Positions 1 through 9,908 of a DNA stretch of 43,246 nucleotides are shown here, in pieces; position 1 is the first letter of the stretch, and every line of letters starts with the position of its first letter. The stretch covers positions 1 through 43,246 of the forward strand of contig JAILCU010000059.1 in the NCBI GenBank assembly GCA_024690405.1. The letters are read 5' to 3'. The position numbers were made by a program, and so were the translations under genes. This stretch comes from Bacteroidales bacterium. GTDB taxonomy: Bacteria > Bacteroidota > Bacteroidia > Bacteroidales > Bacteroidaceae. The notes beneath the pieces are model-generated. The model was given only the letters and a program-made list of their open reading frames with translations. It did no database searches and was not told the DNA's origin.

Positions 1-31
1 ATAGGTATGGGGAGAAAACTATAAGGGTCCT

Positions 32-92
32 AGCAAAAGTATGATCGAGCAAAAGTATGGTCAGGGCGAAAGTATGGTCAGGGCGAAAGCCA
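32..92. repeat. Short degenerate tandem repeat, ~16-17 bp unit (gcRAAAGTATGGTCAGG), ~3.5 copies
   Basis: agcaaaagtatgatcg / agcaaaagtatggtcag / ggcgaaagtatggtcag / ggcgaaagc read directly. Confidence 0.7.
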
Positions 93-140
93 GAAACAAT
101 AAAGCAGGTATAGGATATAAAATGTGTGGTTTCCAGCATA

Positions 141-316
141 AGGTCGCTCAGCCTCACACGTCAGGTCGCACAGCCTCAAACGTCAGGTCGCACAGCCTCA
201 AACGTCAGGTCGCACAGCCTCAAACGACGGGTCGTTCAGCGTCATGCGACAGGTCGCTCAGCGTCACGCGACAGGTCGCTAAGCGTCGCGCGACAGGTCG
301 CTAAGCCTCACACGTA
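141..316. repeat. 22-bp tandem repeat array, 8 units (consensus AGGTCGCWCAGCSTCAMRCGWC)
   Basis: Eight consecutive 22-nt units beginning (a/g)ggtcg(c/t); period is not a multiple of 3 and the forward ORFs over it are cyclic low-complexity translations. Confidence 0.92.
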
Positions 317-508
317 TGGACGTGCTTGCATTGGTTGATGCTGCTTGCAAAGACTGAATCTCCACCCGAAGAACCATCACTATTTGGCCCATGGGGGCTT
401 ACTCTTTGAAAAATGAATCCGAAATGACGGTTTATCGGCACTTCGGATACGTTATTGAGGACATTTAGATTTTTACTGGGCAGCAATATAAAGATTACGT
501 AAGACTAA

Positions 509-536
509 GGGGTGTCGTGTTCCACGACCCCCTTTT
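509..536 (+). terminator. Rho-independent terminator-like hairpin
   Basis: GGGG-t-GTCGTG-ttc-CACGAC-CCCC followed by TTTT. Confidence 0.6.
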
Positions 537-755
537 CGGCATCTGTGGGGCAGTGCCGCGAAACACGGTCCTGCTTTGCGTTGTGCCTCTCTTTCTCCTT
601 TTGAAATATCTGGGATAAGATTCTGTGACCTCTCTTTCGTGGAAAGATGATCTCGTTTTGGTTGTTGTCTATACGTAATGAAATGGGGCTCTGTTACGAA
701 GAGATGGGGAGGTGGTGGAAGAGTAGGGTGAGAACGTCCGGGAATAAGAAGGGAG

Positions 756-1541
756 TTAGTGCTGCATCGCCAACAGCGCTTCGGCGATGGTGAGATCGAA
801 GGGTGTGGTGATTTTGATATTCTCGCGGTTCCCTTCAACAAGGGCGACGGGATGACCGAGGGCTTCCACGACGGAGGCATCGTCGGTGAAGGCGTCGCGA
901 TAGGGTTGCTTGTAGGCTTGGCGTAACAGGGGCAGAGTGAAGGTCTGTGGCGTCTGCACAAGGCGAAGGCGGGAGCGGTCGATGGTGACGGAGGCCGTCG
1001 TTTGAGGGGCGTTCGTGGCGGATGCTGCTGACACTATTGAGAGAAGATGCTCAGATTGGGAATCTGCCATTTTTGTTTGGCCATCCTCGTCTTCTCGATT
1101 GTCGCGGCAAAGTTGGCGTACGGTTTCCACCACAGGCACCACTGGTACGACGGCTTCTTGGTGGATAGCGGCAGCATAGCAACGGTTGATGACGTCGGGG
1201 GACGCAAAAGGTCTGACGCCATCATGCACTCCTACCACAGCCTCGATGATGTCAGCGGGAATGGTGCGCAAACCATTGAGCACACTATGGAAACGAGTCT
1301 CTCCGCCATCAACAATGGAGTGGGGAAGGGTGAAATGATGCTGACGGCAGAGGTCGTGCCAAAGAGTTTGCTGGTCGGCAGGCAGCACGAGGATGAGATG
1401 GATGTCGGGAATGGCGCGGACGAACGATTCAAGAGTGTGCATGAGCACGGGACGTCCGCCAATGGGCAGAAACTGCTTGGGTAGATTGGTACCCATTCGC
1501 AGTCCCCGTCCGCCAGCGACGATGATGGCATATTGGTTCAT
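756..1541 (-). CDS. ispD: 2-C-methyl-D-erythritol 4-phosphate cytidylyltransferase
   Basis: [63 protein letters not shown] motifs of IspD. Confidence 0.93.
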   Translation of the reverse strand: MNQYAIIVAGGRGLRMGTNLPKQFLPIGGRPVLMHTLESFVRAIPDIHLILVLPADQQTLWHDLCRQHHFTLPHSIVDGGETRFHSVLNGLRTIPADIIEAVVGVHDGVRPFASPDVINRCYAAAIHQEAVVPVVPVVETVRQLCRDNREDEDGQTKMADSQSEHLLSIVSAASATNAPQTTASVTIDRSRLRLVQTPQTFTLPLLRQAYKQPYRDAFTDDASVVEALGHPVALVEGNRENIKITTPFDLTIAEALLAMQH

Positions 1542-2089
1542 CGCACTTCGTTCCAGAGCATGCCTTGGCGCAAGGCATCGGCGGTAGCCTTATCCTTCAT
1601 GCGCGCTACGATGGCGTAACCGAATTCGAAGACGGCTGCAGGACCTTTGCCCGTAATGAAGAGACCGTCGCTCTCCACAAGGGCGCCTGTAGGCGTGGCA
1701 CCGAGTAGTTGGTCTTCGAACCCCGGATAGCACGTGGCGCGGCAACCGTCGAGCAAACCGATGCGGCCAGGCACAAGGGGCGCAGCACAGATGGCAGCAA
1801 CGGGACGACTGGCTGCCACGTGGTCGCGCAGGCGTTCGTTGAGCAGGGCGTGGTCGGCGAGATTGGTGGCTCCGGGCAGTCCTCCGGGGAAGACGAGCAT
1901 GTCGGCATCGTAGAACGGAATGTCCTCGATGAGTGCGTCGGTCTCCACACGGATTCCGTGGGCACCGGTGACGGTGCGCTGACCGGTGATGGAAACAATC
2001 TGCAGGTCAAGGCCTGCACGTCGGATGATGTCGGCAGTTCCGAGGGCTTCGAGTTCCTCGGTGCCTGTGGCGAAGAAGAGATAAATCAT
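1538..2089 (-). CDS. DJ-1/PfpI (ThiJ) family protein
   Basis: [45 protein letters not shown] nucleophile-elbow motif; 4-bp overlap with ispD. Confidence 0.9.
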   Translation of the reverse strand: MIYLFFATGTEELEALGTADIIRRAGLDLQIVSITGQRTVTGAHGIRVETDALIEDIPFYDADMLVFPGGLPGATNLADHALLNERLRDHVAASRPVAAICAAPLVPGRIGLLDGCRATCYPGFEDQLLGATPTGALVESDGLFITGKGPAAVFEFGYAIVARMKDKATADALRQGMLWNEVR

Positions 2090-2249
2090 AATGTGAGAGA
2101 ATGATTAAAGGCCCTCGTTGTCTTCGAGCATCGCTCCCGTGATGTGAGAGAAGGGATGGCGTGGAGGGAGAGCGCGAGCGCTCGTTGGGTAATGATTAAA
2201 TGGGGAGGCAGAGAGGTGCGGAGAGGGGCGCGCTTTTGGGAGAAGGGGT

Positions 2250-2279
2250 CCCTCGCCGAATGGCGAGGGCACAGCGGCC
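2250..2279 (+). repeat. 30-bp dispersed hairpin element, copy 1 (CCCTCGCC-gaat-GGCGAGGGCACAGCGGCC)
   Basis: Perfect 8-bp stem; ~25/30 identical to the reverse complement of 27504-27533. Confidence 0.7.
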
Positions 2280-2423
2280 GTGGTTGGAAGGGGCCGCTAT
2301 TCTTTGAGCGAGATGGGTTCTGCTTTCCTTTGAGCAGGATAGAGTTTTGACGTCCTTTAAGCGGGGAATTTCCTTCTTTGTCGGGGCCTCTGCCTTCCTT
2401 TAAGTAGGAGGCTTGTACGTTTT

Positions 2424-3176
2424 TTACAGTAAGCAGGCGCGGTAGCGGCGGATGGTCTCTTCGAGGCCGAGGTAGAGGGCATCACAGATGAGGGCGTGGC
2501 CGATACTGACTTCGTCGGTCCAGGGGATTTGCTGGCGGAAGTAGGCGAGGTTCTGTAGGCTGAGGTCATGGCCAGCATTAAGCCCGAGACCGAAAGCGGT
2601 GGCGGCTTTGGCCGCACGGATGAAGGGGGCTATAGCCTCGGCGCGGGCGGCCTCGCAGGCTGCTGTGTCGGTGAGCGTTTCGGCTGCTGCATAAGCCGCC
2701 GCATAGGGCTCAGTGTAGAGTTCTACGCGGTCGGCTCCGGCACGAGAAGCATAATCCACCATCTCCTCATCTGCGCCGACGAAGATACTGACGCGGATGC
2801 CGGCAGCCTTGAAACGTGCTGTGACGTCGGTGAGGAAGTCGAGGTGAGTGCGAGTGTCCCAACCATGGTTGCTGGTGATTTGGTCGTGCCCGTCCGGCAC
2901 CAGGGTGACTTGGGTAGGGCGGTTCTCGAGGACGAGTGCAATGAATTCCGATATAGGGTTGCCTTCTATGTTGAATTCGGTCGTGAGTACAGGCCGTAGG
3001 TCCCGCACATCCTGGTAGCGGATGTGGCGCTCGTCAGGCCGCGGATGAACGGTGATGCCCTGGGCTCCGAAGCGTTCGCAGTCGAGTGCAACCTTCAAGA
3101 CATCCGGGTTGTTGCCGCCGCGCGCATTGCGGATGGTGGCGACTTTATTGATATTGACGCTGAGTTTTGTAGCCAT
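2424..3176 (-). CDS. pdxJ: Pyridoxine 5'-phosphate synthase
   Basis: [69 protein letters not shown]. Confidence 0.95.
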   Translation of the reverse strand: MATKLSVNINKVATIRNARGGNNPDVLKVALDCERFGAQGITVHPRPDERHIRYQDVRDLRPVLTTEFNIEGNPISEFIALVLENRPTQVTLVPDGHDQITSNHGWDTRTHLDFLTDVTARFKAAGIRVSIFVGADEEMVDYASRAGADRVELYTEPYAAAYAAAETLTDTAACEAARAEAIAPFIRAAKAATAFGLGLNAGHDLSLQNLAYFRQQIPWTDEVSIGHALICDALYLGLEETIRRYRACLL

Positions 3177-3253
3177 AATGATGCAGTTTTGAATCCATTC
3201 TCAGCGCAAAGGTAGTCTTTTTTGCAGAAAAGAAGGTAAAAGGAACGAGAAAA

Positions 3254-3285
3254 TTGATGTAAAAGAGAAATTTTCACTACCTTTG
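3254..3285 (+). promoter_or_regulatory. Bacteroidetes-type promoter for tRNA-Ala/nadK
   Basis: TTG - 21 nt - TACCTTTG (TAnnTTTG -7 box) just upstream of the tRNA. Confidence 0.55.
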
Positions 3286-3312
3286 CGCGGTCAAAGGCGT
3301 TGAAAAGCGCAT

Positions 3313-3386
3313 GGGGACATAGCTCAGCTGGCTAGAGCGCAGCGTTCGCAACGCTGAGGTCGCGGGTTCGATTCCCGTTGTCTCCA
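3313..3386 (+). tRNA. tRNA-Ala (anticodon CGC)
   Basis: GGGGACA/TGTCTCC acceptor with G3:U70; GCTC/GAGC D stem; CAGCG-TTCGCAA-CGCTG anticodon arm; GCGGG-TTCGATT-CCCGT T arm; CCA not encoded. Confidence 0.95.
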
Positions 3387-3414
3387 CTTCCTTATCTTAT
3401 AACCCTCTACGCTT

Positions 3415-4299
3415 ATGCGCAAACTCCGCTTTGCCCTTTTTGGCAACGTCTTCCAAGCCAAGAAGTCGTCCTCGGTTCAGAAACTTCTCTGCTTGTTGGA
3501 GGAGCGTCGGGCCGAGTTGCTTATAGACGCACCTTTTTACCGCTTCCTCACCGAAGACCTGCAGATTGCTGTACCTTCGAGCGCGCGCGTGGTTGAAGGC
3601 GACGATTTCGATGCTGACATGCTCATTTCTATGGGTGGCGACGGCTCGTTCCTGGAGGCGGCGCGGCGTGTGGGCAATCGTCAGATTCCCATCCTGGGCG
3701 TGAATATGGGCCGATTGGGTTTTCTGGCTGACGTACTTCCTGAAGATATTGAGGAGGTGATTAGCCAGATTTACGAGGGGCAATACACGGTTGAGGAACG
3801 GCGCGTGTTGCAGTTGAGTTACGACCACGGCGTTCCGGAGGGCTACCCTTATGCGCTGAACGAAGTGGCCGTGCTCAAGCGCGATGTCTCGTCGATGATC
3901 TCTATTCGCGTAGAGATCAATGGCGAGTATTTGACAACCTATCAGGCCGATGGACTTATCGTGAACACCCCCACGGGTTCTACGGGTTATGCCTTGTCGG
4001 TGGGCGGTCCGATTATGCAACCAGGGAGTCACACCCTTGGTCTGGTGCCCGTGGCGCCCCATTCGCTGACCGTGCGTCCGCTGACGCTAACCGACGATGC
4101 TGTAGTGACCCTGACGGTTTCCTCGCGTAACCATCGTTTCCTCGTATCGTTGGACGGGCGTAGCGAGAAATGTGCCGAGGATGTACGGCTGACGATCCGT
4201 CGTGCCCCTTATACGATTAGGGTGTTGAAGCGCCCAGGACAGAGTTTCTTTAGAACGCTGCGCACAAAGTTGATGTGGGGGACTGATCCGAGAGAGTAG
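3415..4299 (+). CDS. nadK: NAD kinase
   Basis: SMGGDGSFLEAAR, GVNMGRLGFLAD, TPTGSTGYALSVGGPI motifs. Confidence 0.95.
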   Translation: MRKLRFALFGNVFQAKKSSSVQKLLCLLEERRAELLIDAPFYRFLTEDLQIAVPSSARVVEGDDFDADMLISMGGDGSFLEAARRVGNRQIPILGVNMGRLGFLADVLPEDIEEVISQIYEGQYTVEERRVLQLSYDHGVPEGYPYALNEVAVLKRDVSSMISIRVEINGEYLTTYQADGLIVNTPTGSTGYALSVGGPIMQPGSHTLGLVPVAPHSLTVRPLTLTDDAVVTLTVSSRNHRFLVSLDGRSEKCAEDVRLTIRRAPYTIRVLKRPGQSFFRTLRTKLMWGTDPRE

Positions 4300-4421
4300 A
4301 GAACGTTGGGGTGGTTAGTCGGCCTTGCAAATCCCGTGACGTTGGCAGGGGACGGTTGGAAGGACAAGATAGGGCGTCGGCAAATATGCCGACCATCCAA
4401 CAGGAGGCAAGGATTTCTCAG

Positions 4422-6188
4422 ATGATCTTCTTTTTACTCTATCATCAGTTCAAAATTTCAGTTCAATATAAGGTGAAGATTGATAGCAAATATAGCACAC
4501 GGCAACAGTTGGGATGGTTCTGGCGAATATTCCAGCAGGTGAAGTTGCAGTCGTTCATCAATGCGATGAGCGGAATCATCCGTGTGGGCTTAGACTTTGC
4601 CTTTATCTGGGCCACAAAACTGTCCATCGACCTTGCCACTGGCAATGTGAGTACGGGCGGTCTGCTTCCTAAACCCTCGACACTCTTTGGCGCAGGGGCA
4701 TTGCTCATCAGCATTATGGCGCTGCAGATGGCCTTGGGCTACTTAGGGCGTTGGATCGCGGCACTCTTGGGTGTGGAGGCACAAAATCGTATGCAGCGCC
4801 ATATCTTTGAGCACCTCTTGCGCAGTGAATGGCATGGCAAGGAACAGCGTCACAGCGGCGACGTGCTCAACCGTTTGGTGAGTGACAGTCAGACGGTGGT
4901 CTCGGTGGTCACTGATACGGTGCCTCAGGCGTTGGCAGTGCTGGTTCGGTTGGTGTGCGCCTTCTTCTTCCTTTTTACGATGGATGCGATGCTGGCTGTT
5001 GGCGTGACAGTGATTCTGCCGGTGTTTATCCTGCTGAGTCGTATGTATATCCGTCAGATGCGAGCTATTACACGTGAGGTACGACAAACCGACAGCCAGG
5101 TGCAGGCAACATTGCAGGAGAGCATGCAGCACAGGCTGGTACTGAAGACCCTGGAGCGTGTGCCCCTGCTTGTGAAGGCACTGACTTCGTTGCAGACGAC
5201 GTTGCGCCAGCAGGTGCGTCATCGTACGCTGTTCTCCTCGACATCCAACCTGGTGCTGAACATCGGTTTCGGTGCTGCTTATCTGTTTACTTTCCTTTGG
5301 AGTGTCAACCGCCTGTCAGATGGAACCATCACCTTCGGTATGATGACAGCCTTTATCCAACTCTGCGGGCAGATACAAGGTCCGTTTCGCGATCTCACCC
5401 GTTTCATTCCTGCTATTATCAGCAGTTTTACTGCAGCCGAGCGTTTGATGGAGCTGGAAGAGGTGCCGCTTGAGGCCGATGGAGAACCTATCCGTTTCGA
5501 GCACGGTGCCGGTGTTCGCATTGCCGATATTACGTTTGCTTACGATAGTCATAGTCGCAAGATTTTTAATCATAATACCTATGATTTTCCGCCCGGTTCT
5601 ACCACTGCAATCTTAGGTGAGACAGGTGCCGGAAAGACGACCCTTATTCGTCTGATATTGGCTTTGTTGAAACCTCAGAAGGGGGAAGTGGTGATGTATA
5701 GCCGCGATGAGGCTGGCAAGGAAGACGAGGCGGTGACCGTTTCAGCACGAACGCGTTGTAATCTGGTGTATGTTCCACAGGGTAATTCACTCTTCAGCGG
5801 TACATTGCGATGGAATCTGCAGATGGGTAAGCCCGATGCCACCGAAGCGGAGATGTACGAAGCCCTGAACGTGGCTTGTGCTGATTTCGTAAATGCCCTG
5901 CCCGACGGTCTCGACACACGCATCGGTGAAGGCGGTGCCGGACTCTCAGAAGGGCAGGCGCAGCGTCTAGCTATCGCACGTGCGCTTTTGCGGCAAGGTT
6001 CCATCCTTCTCATGGACGAAGCCACCAGCGCCCTCGACCAGCAGACAGAACGAAAACTCATTGAGAATCTTGTTGAGCACCATCGCCTGATGTCTGTGCA
6101 ACCCACCATTATTTTTATAACCCATCGTCCTGCCGTAGTGGATTTCTGTCAGCAGGTAATCACTTTGACCAAATGCTCCACTTCCTGA
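4422..6188 (+). CDS. ABC transporter, fused permease/ATP-binding (exporter type); ORF open from 4311, start uncertain
   Basis: Walker A GETGAGKTT, signature LSEGQAQRLAIARALL, Walker B ILLMDEATSALD; N-terminal transmembrane segments. Confidence 0.88.
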   Translation: MIFFLLYHQFKISVQYKVKIDSKYSTRQQLGWFWRIFQQVKLQSFINAMSGIIRVGLDFAFIWATKLSIDLATGNVSTGGLLPKPSTLFGAGALLISIMALQMALGYLGRWIAALLGVEAQNRMQRHIFEHLLRSEWHGKEQRHSGDVLNRLVSDSQTVVSVVTDTVPQALAVLVRLVCAFFFLFTMDAMLAVGVTVILPVFILLSRMYIRQMRAITREVRQTDSQVQATLQESMQHRLVLKTLERVPLLVKALTSLQTTLRQQVRHRTLFSSTSNLVLNIGFGAAYLFTFLWSVNRLSDGTITFGMMTAFIQLCGQIQGPFRDLTRFIPAIISSFTAAERLMELEEVPLEADGEPIRFEHGAGVRIADITFAYDSHSRKIFNHNTYDFPPGSTTAILGETGAGKTTLIRLILALLKPQKGEVVMYSRDEAGKEDEAVTVSARTRCNLVYVPQGNSLFSGTLRWNLQMGKPDATEAEMYEALNVACADFVNALPDGLDTRIGEGGAGLSEGQAQRLAIARALLRQGSILLMDEATSALDQQTERKLIENLVEHHRLMSVQPTIIFITHRPAVVDFCQQVITLTKCSTS

Positions 6189-7123
6189 AAAACTGGACCC
6201 TTCCGGTGGCAATCACCGTAGGCACGGTGATGTATCTTCTTTTCGCTTTCACCCCTTCGCTGGCACCAGCATCCGTTGTGTTGGGGCCTTTTTTTGATGC
6301 GCTCCTGCCCATTACGATTTTCTTCACGTTGTTTGTCACTTTTTCTAAAGTGGACTTCCATCTGATGCGCCTGGGGCGGTGGCAATGGGCTGTTGTAGCG
6401 GCCCAACTGGCGGCGGTGGCATTGCTCTTGATGGCGATAGGATATGTGGAAAGTCGTTTCGATGTAAAAGTGAAATTGCTTTTTGAAGCCGTCCTTATTT
6501 GTGTGATAGCCCCCTGCGCTTCGGCAGCACCTGTGGTGACGGCCAAACTTGATGGTGATCTGACGCAGATGACCACCTTCGTGCTATTCTCCTCCATTGT
6601 CACCTCGTTGCTCATTCCCGCTGTTTTTCCCCTCATCGAGCCTCATGCCGGTGCGACTTTTGTCTCCGCTTTCCTGATTATCTTGCGGAAACTTGCGACG
6701 GTATTGCTGCTACCGCTGGTGTTGGGTGCCATCGTACGTCATTGGGTAAAACCCTTGTACAGTTGGTTTGTTCGTACCCCCGATCTGGGCTTTTATTGTT
6801 GGAGCGTCTCATTGTCGATCACTTCGGGCATTACGGTAAAAAATATTGTACACAGCGAGGCTGGAATCGGCCTTCTCATAGGCATAGCCCTACTATCCCT
6901 GGTCACCGCTGTGGCTCAATTCCGCTTGGGACGTGCTATTGGAGGTGCTTTCCGTGAACCGATATGTGCAGGGCAGGCCATGTTCCAGAAAAACACGGGA
7001 TTGGCTATCTGGATTGCCTACACCTACCTTACTCCCATCGCCAGCATTGGCGCGGGGTGCTATGTCTTATGGCAAAATATGATTAACTCCTATGAATTAT
7101 GGTTGCATAGGAAAAAGAAATAA
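6173..7123 (+). CDS. Bile acid:sodium symporter (SBF)-like membrane transporter
   Basis: Multiple hydrophobic segments; pattern consistent with SBF-like proteins (AGQAMFQKNTGLAIWIAYTYLTP); overlaps the ABC gene by 16 bp. Confidence 0.6.
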   Translation: MLHFLKNWTLPVAITVGTVMYLLFAFTPSLAPASVVLGPFFDALLPITIFFTLFVTFSKVDFHLMRLGRWQWAVVAAQLAAVALLLMAIGYVESRFDVKVKLLFEAVLICVIAPCASAAPVVTAKLDGDLTQMTTFVLFSSIVTSLLIPAVFPLIEPHAGATFVSAFLIILRKLATVLLLPLVLGAIVRHWVKPLYSWFVRTPDLGFYCWSVSLSITSGITVKNIVHSEAGIGLLIGIALLSLVTAVAQFRLGRAIGGAFREPICAGQAMFQKNTGLAIWIAYTYLTPIASIGAGCYVLWQNMINSYELWLHRKKK

Positions 7124-7204
7124 TGAGACAGGAGGAGTTGAATGCTACTGTCTATGATGTGGCACGGTGCCGAGGTCTTAGGATTTTAATCGCAGAAAAT
7201 TCAG

Positions 7205-7246
7205 AATAAGTAGAAAGGGAGGTGTGAGCCTCCCTTTCTACTTATT
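7205..7246. terminator. Perfect 18-bp inverted repeat (bidirectional terminator-like) containing the thrC stop codon
   Basis: AATAAGTAGAAAGGGAGG-tgtgag-CCTCCCTTTCTACTTATT; lies between convergent genes. Confidence 0.85.
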
Positions 7247-8636
7247 GGTTCATCAGATAATCCTTGAATTCCTCAAACGTTTTAGACATCGCTACCGATT
7301 TCTTCTCTCCACGCATGAAGGCCTGTAACTTCTCGGGAATGGGAAGGTCGATGCCCAGAATGTGGTCAACGGTATCCTTGAATTTGGCAGGATGAGCCGT
7401 TTCGAGGAAGATGCCTGTTTCGCCAGGTTGCAACTGTTCCTTTAAGGCCCGGTATCCACAGGCTCCGTGGGGGTCAAGAACGTATCCCGTCTGGGCATAG
7501 CAAGTACGCATGGTTTCGGCAATCTGATCATCGGTGTAGGTGGCACCGGTGATGAAAGTGCCGCCGAGCCGGCCGTCGGTGAGTGAAGGCATCGGCTGAA
7601 CATAGCCATGCTGCTGCAGACGTTGGACAATGTCCTCGCGGCCGTAGAGGTCGAGGATACGAGCGAAATTTGAGGGGTCGCCTACGTCCATTGCATTGGC
7701 AATCGTTTGCTGTGAGGCCTTGGGCTCGTAGTGTCCGGTCTGGAGATATTTGTAGAAGATATCGTTGGCGTTGTTGGCAGCAATGAAGCGTTTGACGGGC
7801 AGTCCCATGGCATGGCCAAAGAGTGCCGAACAGATGTTGCCGAAATTACCGGAGGGCACACACACGACGAGGCGTCGGTCCTCTGTGGAACCGTCGCCAG
7901 TGAGACCTAACTTGCGGAGTTGGGCATAGGCGTAGAAATAATAGAAAGCCTGTGGCAGGAAACGCGCCACGTTGATACTGTTGGCCGACGTGAGGCGCAT
8001 GTGTGCATTTAAGTCCTTATCCATGAATGCACTTTTCACGAGTGCCTGGCAATCGTCGAACACGCCGTCAACCTCGATGGCCGTGATGTTACGGCCCAGT
8101 GTGGTAAACTGACATTCTTGAATGGGTGAGACCTTGCCTTTGGGATAAAGTACATAGACGTGGATGCCCTCTACGCCCAGGAATCCGTTGGCTACGGCCG
8201 AGCCCGTATCACCTGATGTGGCCACGAGCACATTCACCGTAGCTGCCTCGCCATCCGTTGCCTGCTGGCTGATGAAATACTGCAGCAAACGAGCCATGAA
8301 ACGTGCACCAACGTCCTTGAATGCCAATGTGGGGCCATGGAAGAGTTCGAGACTGTAGATATGCTCTTCAACACGTACGGCAGGGACATCAAAGGCGAGT
8401 GTGTCGTTGACGATACGGCGGAGTGCTTCTGCCTCTACATCCTCGCCAAAGAAAGCATCGGCCACGCGATAGGCTATTTCCTGGAACGTGAGGTCGGTCA
8501 TCTCGTCCCAAAACGTATCAGGGAGTTGCTTGATGACTTCGGGCATGTATAAGCCGCGGTCTTCGGCAAGACCACGGACAACGGCATCGCGGAGCGTGGC
8601 GCGGGCGGCACTATGATTGGTTGAATAGAATTGCAT
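7242..8636 (-). CDS. thrC: Threonine synthase (likely start MQFYSTN at 8636; ORF open to 8672)
   Basis: FHGPTLAFKDVGARFMARLLQYF, ATSGDTGSAVANGF, VCVPSGNFGNICSALFGHAMGLP. Confidence 0.95.
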   Translation of the reverse strand: MQFYSTNHSAARATLRDAVVRGLAEDRGLYMPEVIKQLPDTFWDEMTDLTFQEIAYRVADAFFGEDVEAEALRRIVNDTLAFDVPAVRVEEHIYSLELFHGPTLAFKDVGARFMARLLQYFISQQATDGEAATVNVLVATSGDTGSAVANGFLGVEGIHVYVLYPKGKVSPIQECQFTTLGRNITAIEVDGVFDDCQALVKSAFMDKDLNAHMRLTSANSINVARFLPQAFYYFYAYAQLRKLGLTGDGSTEDRRLVVCVPSGNFGNICSALFGHAMGLPVKRFIAANNANDIFYKYLQTGHYEPKASQQTIANAMDVGDPSNFARILDLYGREDIVQRLQQHGYVQPMPSLTDGRLGGTFITGATYTDDQIAETMRTCYAQTGYVLDPHGACGYRALKEQLQPGETGIFLETAHPAKFKDTVDHILGIDLPIPEKLQAFMRGEKKSVAMSKTFEEFKDYLMNQ

Positions 8637-8650
8637 AAAAGAAGGATTTA

Positions 8651-9904
8651 TTAAGATTTTGCCATGAAGCATTCTATGAACTCATCGCCTTGCAAGAGAC
8701 CGTAGGCCCCTTGCTGGGCCGCATCTTCGTCGAAGGTCTGTACGCCGTCGGAATCGATACCGGGATGCCAAATGGCAAAAGGAATGGGATCCGCAGTATG
8801 TGTGCGATGTTCACAGGGCGTAGGATGGTCGGGCAGGAGGGCTATAGCCACGGGCGGCACTTGTTCTTGGGGATGCAATACCAGAGCCTCAAGAATCGGA
8901 CGAATGAGCCTATGGTCGAGGTCCTCGATGGTCTGCAGTTTGAGGGGAACAGACCCGTCGTGTCCGGCTTCGTCGGAGGCTTCGACATGGAGATAGACAA
9001 AATCATCGCCACCCTCGGGGGCTTTGTCGTCACGCCCTAACAACGCATCGATGGCAGCCTGTGCTTTGCCTTCGAAATTTGTATCGAAGAGACCCGTAGC
9101 GCCCTCGACATTGATGACGCGTAAGCCCGCATAGCGACCGATGCCACGGATAAGGTCTACTGCCGTGATGACGGCACCATGGCGAATCTCAGGGAAACGT
9201 TCGGTGAGGGGGATCATTTGCGGACGATAGCCGCCGCCCCAGGGCCAAATGCTCGAAGCCATGTCTTTCCCTTCGCGTGCGCGTTCAATATTTAAAGGAT
9301 GTAAGGGTAATATTTCTTGAGAGCGGCGCACAAGGTCGCGCAGCAAGGCTGCCGTTTCCTCGGCTTCGGGCACTTCAGCCGTAATCTCGAACTGCTGCCA
9401 TGGTTGACCCGGCACATCGTGAGGCGGAGTGCAACGAATATGTTTGTTGCCTCCGCGAACGACGAGCAGATGGCGGTATTGCACGCCCGTATAGAAATGT
9501 ACGCGTTCGCTGGCCAGATGATCGTTGAGATAGCGGATGAGCACGTCGCCTTCCTCTGTCTCGAGACGTCCGCAGGAATGGTTTTTAAGGATGTCGCCCT
9601 CGATACACACGAGATTGCAGCGCAAAGCCAAATCGTCGGGGTGGAGTTCCACGCCGATGCTGGCGGCTTCGAGCGGACCACGGCCTTCGTAGACGATGTG
9701 CTGATCGTAGCCTAAAATACTACTGTTGGCCACTTCGCTTCCCGGATGGAACCCATCGGGTATGGTCTTTAGCAAGCCGCAACGTCCATGGCTGGCGAGC
9801 CAGTCCATGGCTGGCGTGTCGGCATACTGAAGCAACGTTTTATCTTCTAAGGCAGGCACGTGCCAGTCAGCCATGCCATCGCCGAGAATGATGAGATGTT
9901 TCAC
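8651..9904 (-). CDS. Cofactor-independent phosphoglycerate mutase-like protein (ApgM family) in the thr cluster; candidate non-orthologous homoserine kinase
   Basis: MKHLIILGDGMADWHVPALEDKTLLQYADTPAMDWLASHGRCGLLKTIPDGFHPGSEVANSSILGYD; HVEASDEAGHDG; located between thrA and thrC. Confidence 0.88.
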   Translation of the reverse strand: MKHLIILGDGMADWHVPALEDKTLLQYADTPAMDWLASHGRCGLLKTIPDGFHPGSEVANSSILGYDQHIVYEGRGPLEAASIGVELHPDDLALRCNLVCIEGDILKNHSCGRLETEEGDVLIRYLNDHLASERVHFYTGVQYRHLLVVRGGNKHIRCTPPHDVPGQPWQQFEITAEVPEAEETAALLRDLVRRSQEILPLHPLNIERAREGKDMASSIWPWGGGYRPQMIPLTERFPEIRHGAVITAVDLIRGIGRYAGLRVINVEGATGLFDTNFEGKAQAAIDALLGRDDKAPEGGDDFVYLHVEASDEAGHDGSVPLKLQTIEDLDHRLIRPILEALVLHPQEQVPPVAIALLPDHPTPCEHRTHTADPIPFAIWHPGIDSDGVQTFDEDAAQQGAYGLLQGDEFIECFMAKS

Positions 9905-9908
9905 TGAA

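Noticed and set aside
41-338. ORFs MIEQKYGQGES... and MVSSIRSLSLTRQ...
   Set aside because: They translate a 22-bp repeat whose length is not a multiple of 3, so peptides cycle through frames; no coding signature.
473-961. 162-aa minus-strand ORF
   Set aside because: Overlaps the ispD 3' end out of frame and a terminator; low-complexity Pro/Ser composition.
3397-4062. 221-aa minus-strand ORF
   Set aside because: Antisense to nadK with strong NAD kinase motifs; shadow ORF.
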